Origin: Bacteroidota bacterium
GTDB taxonomy: Bacteria; Bacteroidota; Bacteroidia; B-17B0; B-17BO
Length of the DNA stretch: 11,309 nt
Reading direction: 5' to 3'
Assembly: GCA_025356715.1 (NCBI GenBank)
Contig: JANXRU010000091.1
Location: 1 to 11,309, forward strand
Of the stretch, positions 1-7,459 are shown piece by piece (position 1 is the first letter of the stretch; each line of letters opens with the position of its first letter). Below the pieces are notes generated by a model. The model was not told the origin of the DNA and did not search any database. It saw only the letters and a list, made by a program, of their open reading frames with translations. The translations under genes were made by a program, and so were the position numbers.

Positions 1-1118
1 CCAAATGCGTTTGTACCTTTTACGGTAAGTGAATTAGAGCCTATGTTTAAATTTCCATTAAAATCAAGGGCTTTAGTTATCGTGTTAAAATTAAAATTTG
101 TAGATGAGTTTCCATTAAACACTAATGATATGTCACTTTTAGAATTAATATTTAAAATAGATAAGTTATAGTTATATAGAGGTGCTGCTGCATTATTGCC
201 ATTTATTTGTGTTGGCGTAATTAAATTAACAATGGGCGGATTGCCTAATACAATGGGTGCATGATAAATGATACTGGTAGATTTGTTATCATCTCCCGCA
301 CTGTTATAAGCATTAATTGCAATTGTATTTACTCCTTCATTTAAAGATACCGTAAAGATTAATTTTTTTGTAGTTGAATTATAGTTAAACGCTGTTGAAA
401 CACCATTATAATAAACGGATATATTTCCTGATCCAACAACATTTATTACTTGGGCGTTTACAGTATAAGTTTGATTTACTGAAACATAATTACTTTGCGG
501 AGGATTAATAATACTGATTATTGGTAAAGCAACTGAAACAACAGGAGCTGTATACCCTATATTACAACTTGCAACATCAGACCCGAAATTATTAGATACG
601 GATATAACAATATTGTTATTCTCATTTACTAAATTTAAAGGAATGGTAATTTGTCCTGTGGTTAAATTATAATTAAAATTAGTGGATGAAATATTATTTA
701 TTTTAACGATAATATTATTTTTTGAGGTAACATGCGTACAAATTGCTGCGATATTAATTTGCGCATCTTGTGCAATATATGGGCAATTATTAGGATTTTT
801 GATATCAATCGTTGGAGGATTTCCATTCGTTTGAACAGGAACTTTTTCATAAATCACCGTTGTTGATTTATTATCAGATCCAGCAGTGTTAGTAGCTATG
901 ATTTGAATATAATTTGTTCCAATATTTAAATTACCATCAAATTCTAAAACATGTGTTTGAGAATTATAAGTGAAGTTGGTTATTAAAGCTGTATTATAAT
1001 AAAATTTAATTTGATTCGCATTTGAAATATTGAGTATTTGAGCTGAAATTTTATAAGCTGGAGTATTTGAAACTTGACCATTTGACGGTGGGGTAATATA
1101 TGTAATTATCGGTTTTTG
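1..1118 (-). repeat. Four Ig-like protein repeats within the barrel protein
   Basis: Translated repeats cover residues 329-420, 428-519, 526-615 and 621 to the window edge. Each has a Pro-rich entry (PIITYITPP, PPTIDIKNP, PIISIINPP, PPIVNLITP), a central F-x-Y/F-N-x-x-T motif and a late strand pair around (G/N)-x-N-x-(I/L), with the key Asn at residues 397, 496, 592 and 690. That gives a period of 95-99 residues. Repeats 1 and 3 share AG-x-DNKST-xx-IY, while 2 and 4 follow a GNPP linker and share SSTNFN. The array therefore looks like a duplicated two-domain unit of about 195 residues. The array may continue outside the window. Confidence 0.75.
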
Positions 1119-2102
1119 TTCTGGTATTACTGTTGGGGTAGTGGATGATGTAATAACGGTATTCGTATTAATAGTATTATTTACAGCCGTTACAGTATTG
1201 GATGTATTAACATTAGTATAAACAGTTTCATCACGAGGAGTAGTTGTTTTAGGTTTACCTCTTAAATTAAAAAAGAAATTAATTCCTGTATAATGATAAT
1301 AATCTTTGTTGCAACCTAACCAATCCTTGTTAGAGCCAATTTTTCCATCTAATAAATCAGAATTTGGTCCTTGAGGAAAAGTCATTTTATATTCCCAAAT
1401 CATCGAAAAGCCAGGAGAAAACTGATAACCTAACCCAAAACCTCCTGATGGCGAAAAGGTAATTAAATTTCCATTTTTACTCCCTAAAGCATAAGATTCA
1501 TATTTCTTATCAATTAGTAGATTATAGGAATTGATTATTGTAGATTGGTTTCCAGTGGAATCAATTTTACTAAAATCGTAACGAACTCCATTTGCATCCA
1601 GTAAATCAGTATTTGTTCTGTAACTTGTAATTCCTATTCCAGCCCAAATATTAAATAAGATATGTGTTTTTTCTCTTAATTTATTAAATGTCATTTGAAG
1701 TTCAATTGAACCTTCGTTTAATGTCATTTTATAATTATCGTATACATAGCCTCTAGCTTTTGTAGCCGTGTCTGCTTGGTAATTAACAGTTGGATTATAG
1801 GTTCCGTTATAAGCATCATTTGTTTTAATGTTATAGTTTCTATTATAATCCATTCCATATGTATTGGCACCTAAATAGCGCCCTCTAATTGCAAATGAAA
1901 ATATATTAGTGGCATTTTCATGAAACCCTTTTTCTAAAGTAATACCACCTGCCATTCCCCAGCAACTTCTAACATCTGCTGTTTGCCACGCCCCACCAAC
2001 ATTTAAACCTAACCTCCAAGAATTGTAATAGCGTGAGTAATCTTTTTGTGAAAAAGAATTTAAGCTTAAAGCGATAATGATAATAGTATAAATTTTTTTC
2101 AT
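1..2102 (-). CDS. Outer-membrane beta-barrel protein with C-terminal Ig-like repeats (3' end beyond window)
   Basis: This reading frame stays open from an ATG at 2100-2102 to the left edge, giving 700 complete codons and no stop, so the C-terminus is missing. Residues 1-18 are a signal peptide (MKK, an Ile-rich core, then SFSQ). Residues about 27-282 alternate hydrophobic and polar residues in beta-strand fashion with many aromatic and Gly residues, ending in a strand NFFFNLRG, as in small Bacteroidota outer-membrane barrels. Residues 283-328 form a Thr/Asn/Ser-rich linker. From residue 329 on there are four Ig-like domains of about 97 residues. A role as an outer-membrane-anchored adhesin or envelope spacer is inference. 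Whether the Ig domains face outside or lie in the periplasm depends on the unseen C-terminus: an OmpA-like peptidoglycan-binding end would make them periplasmic. The MKK start directly before the hydrophobic core supports the chosen ATG. No good promoter was found, so co-transcription with the upstream 1491-residue gene is possible. Confidence 0.85.
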   Translation of the reverse strand, partial: MKKIYTIIIIALSLNSFSQKDYSRYYNSWRLGLNVGGAWQTADVRSCWGMAGGITLEKGFHENATNIFSFAIRGRYLGANTYGMDYNRNYNIKTNDAYNGTYNPTVNYQADTATKARGYVYDNYKMTLNEGSIELQMTFNKLREKTHILFNIWAGIGITSYRTNTDLLDANGVRYDFSKIDSTGNQSTIINSYNLLIDKKYESYALGSKNGNLITFSPSGGFGLGYQFSPGFSMIWEYKMTFPQGPNSDLLDGKIGSNKDWLGCNKDYYHYTGINFFFNLRGKPKTTTPRDETVYTNVNTSNTVTAVNNTINTNTVITSSTTPTVIPEQKPIITYITPPSNGQVSNTPAYKISAQILNISNANQIKFYYNTALITNFTYNSQTHVLEFDGNLNIGTNYIQIIATNTAGSDNKSTTVIYEKVPVQTNGNPPTIDIKNPNNCPYIAQDAQINIAAICTHVTSKNNIIVKINNISSTNFNYNLTTGQITIPLNLVNENNNIVISVSNNFGSDVASCNIGYTAPVVSVALPIISIINPPQSNYVSVNQTYTVNAQVINVVGSGNISVYYNGVSTAFNYNSTTKKLIFTVSLNEGVNTIAINAYNSAGDDNKSTSIIYHAPIVLGNPPIVNLITPTQINGNNAAAPLYNYNLSILNINSKSDISLVFNGNSSTNFNFNTITKALDFNGNLNIGSNSLTVKGTNAF

Positions 2103-2137
2103 ACGTGTTTAATATTGTTTTTAATTGTCATATGGTT

Positions 2138-2199
2138 TAGTCATGTTAACTTCATTTGTTATAGATAGCTATCTTGATAGGCTGACAGCAACATGACTA
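2138..2199. repeat. Nested dyad symmetry in the 183-bp intergenic gap
   Basis: A perfect 10-bp inverted repeat (TAGTCATGTT at 2138-2147 and AACATGACTA at 2190-2199) encloses a perfect 12-bp palindrome, AGATAGCTATCT, at 2163-2174. Both have the same centre of symmetry, between 2168 and 2169, and a short TCA/TGA match (2152-2154 and 2183-2185) sits on the same axis. It lies 87 bp or more after the stop of the 1491-residue gene and about 36 bp before the start of the barrel gene. No T-run follows it in the minus direction, so it does not look like a standard intrinsic terminator. An operator, an mRNA-processing or leader hairpin, or a cruciform site are all possible. Confidence 0.5.
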
Positions 2200-2285
2200 T
2201 TTCATAGTTTTTATTTATTAAGCCAATTTACAAGCTACATGCCTTATTATATTAATTGATATTATTTTAAAGTATTTTAACAGTA

Positions 2286-5200
2286 TTAGTCGCTACTACT
2301 ATTTAATTGTTGCATTTTACGTAAAAATTGTTTTCGTTTTTCTGGACTACATATTGTAAATTGAAACGATGGGCCATTATTATCTTTAGCTAACTCTTGT
2401 TTTCTATCTTTAGCTTTCATTTCTTTTATATCATTATTAAATTCATTATTACTACTTACAACACTCATCACTCCTTTGAAGTAACTAAAGAAATACCATG
2501 TATTAGGGTCAAATTCAAAATAGATATTTAAGATATCTCCTCCTTTTTGCTTTTTAATTTGTATGTTACCAGGTACTTGACGATAAAATTCATTTTTATT
2601 AATTGCTCCTAATCCAATTTTACCAAAAGACACAAATGATTTACTAGGTTTGTCATATTTTAATTCCGTATTTGTAATAACTAAGGACTTTTCTAATTCA
2701 TCAGGAAATTTTTTAATGGTTCCATATAAATTTAAATCGGACATCACTTTATCTCCTTTTTCTTTACCTACTAATTCAAATATACCTTTAGTAAATACTT
2801 TACTATTGAAATCTACAGGAGTTAATACTGATGTAAGAGCTTCGACATCTTTCGTCATTTTTTTAAATGCCCCTTTGTCAAAAAAGAAATCAATGGTTGC
2901 CATAAATTCAAAAGTTGCAGAATCGTTAATTGTACTATGTGTAGCTATACCGAAACTATTTATTTTAACTTGGCCTAAATCGGCGCCAAGATTCATTTTA
3001 CCTTCTCCGTATACTTTACAATCTGTTGTATTTAAACTTAAGTAATTTCCAGGTAAAGAATGCTCTATAAATTTTTCTTTATTTGTAATAATATATTCAT
3101 TAGTTGATTTGTCGTAACCTAAAAAACCATCAGCTCCAATAACATCAATATCTTTTTTGTTTCCACGGGTTGATACAAAAGAAGAATAAACCATATTGGT
3201 ATCAGGACTATAAATAATTCCTGAACCTATTTCTTTACCTTGAATATCTGTTGCTTTATCTAATAATGGAATTAAGATTTCTTTCGGATTAATTTCACCG
3301 TTAAATTTCAAATAAGCCTTCCCAATTCTCCCACAGTTATGAACAATTTTTGTCCCCCCCGAATAAGTTAAGAATTTATTAGATGCAAATAAATATACTT
3401 TTCCAGCAAAGCTGAAGTAATCATTAAATTGAAATTTAGCTTCTTCAGAAATTAGACCTTCGGAAATTGTTTGTCCAGCAGAATCCGGTTTAATGGTATT
3501 AAATTTAATTAAATATGGTTTGTCGTTTTCATCTAAATACTGATAATCTCCGTTGGCTAAATAATTTTTTTTGCCAAAAATATTAGCTGTTACATTTCTT
3601 ATGGTATGATATCTAGTTACTGTATTTGCTAAAATAGTGGCATTTTTCAAAGTATCCATTACTGCATTTTTATATATTGTTACTTTTCCATCTGTAGGAG
3701 AAATACGAGCATCTGCAACGTTGATAAATGGAACATTCAAACAGTTAATGATATACTTACGTAAATTATATTTAGCTGCTGGGGCAATAAATCTTAAAGA
3801 ATCCTGTTTTGGATGCACAGAAATAAATTCAGGACCTTCTAAGTCGATTCCGCTTTCTACATCACCTTCTATTTTTTTATTTTCATCACCTAACTGAATT
3901 TCCTCATTATCCATAAACCATTTAAATCGATCCATATAAGCGATGTATTGGTTTTTAGGAAATTTTACAGTAGAACCTTTTCCATTTGCAACGAACATAC
4001 CAACACGTTCATTCAAATCCATTTTTGCATTTACATTATTTGATGAAAACGTAATTCCCGATTCTTCAATGGCTTTAATATGAAAATCGGAAGTATCTGC
4101 AAAAAATTGATGTTGTTTAAATAGAATATTGACAGAAACTAAATCTGCTTTTACCATATCCACTGTGCCATTTCCTCTTAGTTCATCAGGTGTTAATGAA
4201 TATCTACCTTTAAAAGTGCATTTTTCGTTAAAGGCTCTAAACGGACTAGCTTTATTATACGCGTGTAAAATATCTTTATAAGGAACCCAATGAATGTAAA
4301 CTGTATCTCCTCTAGTTTGAGGATATTCTATAGGGTCTATTTGTTCTTTTACATCGAAAGAATTTGCCATCGTATTCATACTATCTGGGAAGAAAATAAA
4401 ATCTTTTGACTTCGTTGTTGATGTTACATAATTTAAATCGCCATCTGCCCTTAGTCCTTTGTTACTTAATCTAATTTCATTTTTAAATTTGGCTTTTCCT
4501 CCATAAACAGGAAAACCTCCCTCAGGAGTTTTTCGTTTAAAGCCCATTGAGTAATCTGGTTGTAGTGATAATTGTTCTCTAAATGTAGGGAAAATACCAG
4601 CTGATGTAAATTCGCCCTCAAATGTTAAACCTTCATTTCTAAAGTTATCTAAACTATCCATTGTAAATGGATCTAATTTATAATAGAATTTACTTCTGTT
4701 ATACACCCCTTTAAATATGGTGTTTTTGTCATAAAACGTATAACTTTCTTTAAAACTTTGAAACTGAGGGAAGGTAGGTGCTTTTCCCCATCCGCTATGA
4801 TTTCGAGGAGCATCAATTCTTAATTCACCGTTTGCACTTTCTATAATGGACTGCACACGTCTATATGGATAGTTTCCATTAATATCTGGTTCCCGAGATA
4901 CAACATAAATACGACACGAGTCAACCGTTTTCATTTTCACTTTAAACATGTCGTAGTCAAATAGAAAATCTTTACCATGAAATTCGAATTTACCCGAAGC
5001 TACTGTACCCGAAAATTCAATCGTTCTATTTTTTTTAAGGACTAATTCATTATGTCTTGGAAAAATAAAAACTTTTTGTGTATCACTTAATAAAATACTT
5101 TCTACTCCTCTGATGGTAATATCATAACTATTATTTACCAAACTCATGGTTGCATTATTCTTATTTGGAAAAACAGAGTGAATCGTGATAATATCATAAT

Positions 5201-6761
5201 CACGTTCATGTTTTGAATTTTTAATATAATCGAATAAACGCGGTTTAATCGTTACCATATCAATTTCTGGTTCATAGTTAATTAAACCAAAATTTGCCAT
5301 TTTAAATATAACAGGTCTTAAATCCACAGCTAAGTATTTAATGTATTTAGCAAAATCAACAACAGTAAAACTTAGCATATTACCGTTACTATTATAGTAT
5401 TCATTCATTTTTTGAACTGGACTAATGGTTTCTTGCCCTTTAATAGCATCTAAACGACTTCTTGTGAAAAAATCTTGCGATTCAAAAAAGGCTTCACCTT
5501 GTGTGTTATTTGGTAAAAAACTAAATTCAATTTTTGGTTCATCAATTTTCCATTCTAATCGCTCAAAATACATATCGACTTTATGATATGTATTAAAATA
5601 GGGTGATTTCTCTAATCCATCATCAGTACGTAAAAGCGTTAATGTTTTTTTGTCAACTTGGTAAAGAAAACTTAAACCTGGGTGCATAATCGAATCTTTA
5701 TCTAATAAAAATTTTATACTAGCTGGTTTAGAGTAAATTTTATCTTTTGTCATGGTGAAAGACCTAGCTGATATTTCTAAGAAACGTTGATTTCCTCTTC
5801 TAAAAACAATTTTTGCTGGATTTAATGCACTACCGGACCCAACAAATTTATTACCCCTCATTCCAAATCCGCCATCATAGTCTACATCTTGATAGATATT
5901 CTTTACTAGTAATCGTTTGCTATAAGAATCGAATCGTGGATACGTTGGCTCTCCGTTTTCTGTAACTATTTTATCTGTTATTCTACCTTTTTGAGGCTTT
6001 TCAAAATATTGTTTTCCCGTAAAGGTTGCAGAGTCTGCAACATACCCGCCAGTTTTACAATCAATGGTAACCTTAGTTAAATCAGCATAAACATTATTAT
6101 CAACTCCAGTTCTTGCCCAACTTAATCTGCCACCTTTGCCAACAAATTTCCGCCATGTAGGATAATAAATTCCTTGTATGTTATCAATAGTTATAGAATC
6201 ACCTCTTGGGCTTGCACCTATAAATGTAAAACCAGTGAAAATTACTTTTGGAATAGAATCAAATTCGAATCTATAATTCCCCTCTCTACTTCTAAAAGAA
6301 TAAGTAGGTGATTTATAAAATGTATTACTCGAGAAAATATTTTCACTCATCTCTAAGTAATCTTCATAACTTTTTAAGTTTTTTGAAGCAAATATTTTCT
6401 CTATACAACCTTGCCAATTATCAAAAGCAGACGTCGTTTGTTTTGAATCAATACAACTTACTAGAGCATTGATATAACTCATAAAATATGGGTATGGCTT
6501 TAACTTTCGTTGAAGCATCGTATTACTGGTTTTATATAGAGCTTCTCTATACTTGTGAGGAAAATCTGGAGATTTCCAAATTTTTTCAAACTCTTGCATG
6601 TATTTTTCTGCTTCTTTTTTGTTTGCAGAGTTATCCATAAAGTATTCATTCAATTCTTTATAATACTTTAAAGAATCGGAACTAAAAAGTGATAGTTTTT
6701 GTGCTTGTAAAAAACTTGAACTAAAAATGATAGCTAAGATGTATAGGAGTTTTTTGATCAT
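2286..6761 (-). CDS. Giant exported conserved hypothetical protein, 1491 residues, beta-rich
   Basis: I do not recognise a characterised family. Residues 1-20 are a clear signal peptide (MIKK, a hydrophobic core, then cleavage at LQA-QK). Residues about 28-150 are charged and helix-like, with paired Cys in segments such as LVSCIDS and WQGCIEK. From about 150 to 1440 the protein is a long succession of short alternating strands rich in Gly, Asp and aromatic residues (for example GKFEFHGKDF, FKGRYSLTPDELRGNG, FKGVYNRSKFYYK). This recalls the stacked beta-strand folds of LptA/OstA, AsmA/TamB and YhdP envelope lipid-transport proteins, but that comparison rests on texture, not on a recognised motif. 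There is no sorting domain: the C-terminus is a charged, helix-like tail ending in LNSSSD. A location in the periplasm or outer membrane follows from the signal peptide. The reading frame is intact. It is probably the promoter-proximal gene of a unit with the barrel gene downstream. Confidence 0.85.
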   Translation of the reverse strand: MIKKLLYILAIIFSSSFLQAQKLSLFSSDSLKYYKELNEYFMDNSANKKEAEKYMQEFEKIWKSPDFPHKYREALYKTSNTMLQRKLKPYPYFMSYINALVSCIDSKQTTSAFDNWQGCIEKIFASKNLKSYEDYLEMSENIFSSNTFYKSPTYSFRSREGNYRFEFDSIPKVIFTGFTFIGASPRGDSITIDNIQGIYYPTWRKFVGKGGRLSWARTGVDNNVYADLTKVTIDCKTGGYVADSATFTGKQYFEKPQKGRITDKIVTENGEPTYPRFDSYSKRLLVKNIYQDVDYDGGFGMRGNKFVGSGSALNPAKIVFRRGNQRFLEISARSFTMTKDKIYSKPASIKFLLDKDSIMHPGLSFLYQVDKKTLTLLRTDDGLEKSPYFNTYHKVDMYFERLEWKIDEPKIEFSFLPNNTQGEAFFESQDFFTRSRLDAIKGQETISPVQKMNEYYNSNGNMLSFTVVDFAKYIKYLAVDLRPVIFKMANFGLINYEPEIDMVTIKPRLFDYIKNSKHERDYDIITIHSVFPNKNNATMSLVNNSYDITIRGVESILLSDTQKVFIFPRHNELVLKKNRTIEFSGTVASGKFEFHGKDFLFDYDMFKVKMKTVDSCRIYVVSREPDINGNYPYRRVQSIIESANGELRIDAPRNHSGWGKAPTFPQFQSFKESYTFYDKNTIFKGVYNRSKFYYKLDPFTMDSLDNFRNEGLTFEGEFTSAGIFPTFREQLSLQPDYSMGFKRKTPEGGFPVYGGKAKFKNEIRLSNKGLRADGDLNYVTSTTKSKDFIFFPDSMNTMANSFDVKEQIDPIEYPQTRGDTVYIHWVPYKDILHAYNKASPFRAFNEKCTFKGRYSLTPDELRGNGTVDMVKADLVSVNILFKQHQFFADTSDFHIKAIEESGITFSSNNVNAKMDLNERVGMFVANGKGSTVKFPKNQYIAYMDRFKWFMDNEEIQLGDENKKIEGDVESGIDLEGPEFISVHPKQDSLRFIAPAAKYNLRKYIINCLNVPFINVADARISPTDGKVTIYKNAVMDTLKNATILANTVTRYHTIRNVTANIFGKKNYLANGDYQYLDENDKPYLIKFNTIKPDSAGQTISEGLISEEAKFQFNDYFSFAGKVYLFASNKFLTYSGGTKIVHNCGRIGKAYLKFNGEINPKEILIPLLDKATDIQGKEIGSGIIYSPDTNMVYSSFVSTRGNKKDIDVIGADGFLGYDKSTNEYIITNKEKFIEHSLPGNYLSLNTTDCKVYGEGKMNLGADLGQVKINSFGIATHSTINDSATFEFMATIDFFFDKGAFKKMTKDVEALTSVLTPVDFNSKVFTKGIFELVGKEKGDKVMSDLNLYGTIKKFPDELEKSLVITNTELKYDKPSKSFVSFGKIGLGAINKNEFYRQVPGNIQIKKQKGGDILNIYFEFDPNTWYFFSYFKGVMSVVSSNNEFNNDIKEMKAKDRKQELAKDNNGPSFQFTICSPEKRKQFLRKMQQLNSSSD

Positions 6762-6781
6762 AGTTGGGTTTTGTCTTACCT

Positions 6782-6789
6782 CAAATATA
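6782..6789 (-). promoter_or_regulatory. Candidate -7 promoter element of the 1491-residue gene
   Basis: Read on the minus strand this is TATATTTG, a perfect fit to the Bacteroidota -7 consensus TAnnTTTG, 20 nt upstream of the ATG. No TTG lies at the expected -33 distance, so support is from the -7 element and its placement only. In AT-rich DNA such an octamer can arise by chance. Confidence 0.4.
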
Positions 6790-6874
6790 TTGATAGCAAA
6801 TTATAATTGATTCACATTTTACAAACAAAATTGTTTATAGCCTGTGAGTAAAGATTATCTTAATCTAGCTTAGA

Positions 6875-6907
6875 TTTGACCTGAATTCACAAAAAGTCGT
6901 ACTTTCG
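6875..6907 (+). promoter_or_regulatory. Candidate promoter of yajQ
   Basis: TTTG at 6875-6878 is followed after 21 nt by TACTTTCG at 6900-6907, a one-mismatch version of the -7 consensus TAnnTTTG. This matches the TTG plus TAnnTTTG layout of Bacteroidota housekeeping promoters and would give a leader of roughly 35 nt before the yajQ ATG. A perfect TAGATTTG at 6871-6878 overlaps the -33 element and is an alternative -7, but it has no TTG at the right distance upstream. Confidence 0.45.
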
Positions 6908-6947
6908 TAAAAACGATAACAACCCAAAATAAATAGAATAATATATT

Positions 6948-7436
6948 ATGCCATCATTTGATATTACAAGTAAAGCAGACCCACAAACATTAGATAACGC
7001 AATTAATGTTGCAAAAAAAGAGATTTTGAATCGGTTTGATTTTCGTGATTCGAAAAGTGAGATTGATTTTAATAAAAAAGATTTAATTATTAATATTACA
7101 ACAGAACATGATATGCGCTTGACAGCCATTATTGATTCAATACACAGTAGAATGATTAAACAAGCTTTAGATCCTCGTTGCTTGGATGAAAGTAAAGAAC
7201 ATTATTCTTCGGGGATGTTTATCAAAAAAGAAATTCGAATTAGACAGGGAATTGAGAAGGAAGCTTCAAAAAAAATATTAAAAGATATTAAAGAAAGTAA
7301 AATTAAAGTGACAGCTCAAGTGATGGATGACATTATCAGAGTTTCTTCAAAAAACATTAGTGACTTACAGGCCGTTATTGCGCTTTGCCGAAGAGGAGAT
7401 TATGAAGTGCCATTACAATTTATTAATATGAAGTAG
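6948..7436 (+). CDS. yajQ: YajQ family nucleotide/cyclic-di-GMP-binding protein
   Basis: This 162-residue protein matches the YajQ (formerly UPF0234) family in length and in its ends: it starts MPSFDI and finishes with the family's LQAVIALxRxxDxxVPLQFxN pattern (residues about 140-160). Between these are the two ferredoxin-like alpha/beta halves, including a segment with SSGMFIKKEIRIRQGI (residues about 87-102). It is cytosolic, with no signal peptide or membrane segment. In other bacteria YajQ proteins bind nucleotides or RNA, and some bind cyclic di-GMP and act as effectors in virulence or transcription control; whether this homologue binds c-di-GMP cannot be read from the sequence. It is the only plus-strand gene here, divergent from the 1491-residue gene and convergent with the GT-C gene 23 bp downstream. 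The start is fixed by the conserved MPSFDI. Confidence 0.93.
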   Translation: MPSFDITSKADPQTLDNAINVAKKEILNRFDFRDSKSEIDFNKKDLIINITTEHDMRLTAIIDSIHSRMIKQALDPRCLDESKEHYSSGMFIKKEIRIRQGIEKEASKKILKDIKESKIKVTAQVMDDIIRVSSKNISDLQAVIALCRRGDYEVPLQFINMK

Positions 7437-7459
7437 ACTAATATTTTAGTAAATAGCTA

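Noticed and set aside
2103..2285. Promoter for the barrel gene
   Set aside because: I searched the minus strand for TAnnTTTG with a TTG upstream. The best match, TAAATTGG, has too many mismatches, so none is reported.
2650..3045. A 131-codon plus-strand open frame inside the giant gene
   Set aside because: It lies wholly within the intact 1491-residue gene on the other strand, and its translation has no family features or promoter. The same applies to the open frame at 3637-3897.
6887..7129. An 80-codon minus-strand open frame overlapping yajQ and its upstream region
   Set aside because: It is antisense to the conserved YajQ coding sequence and crosses its promoter region. The translation looks like low-complexity antisense product.
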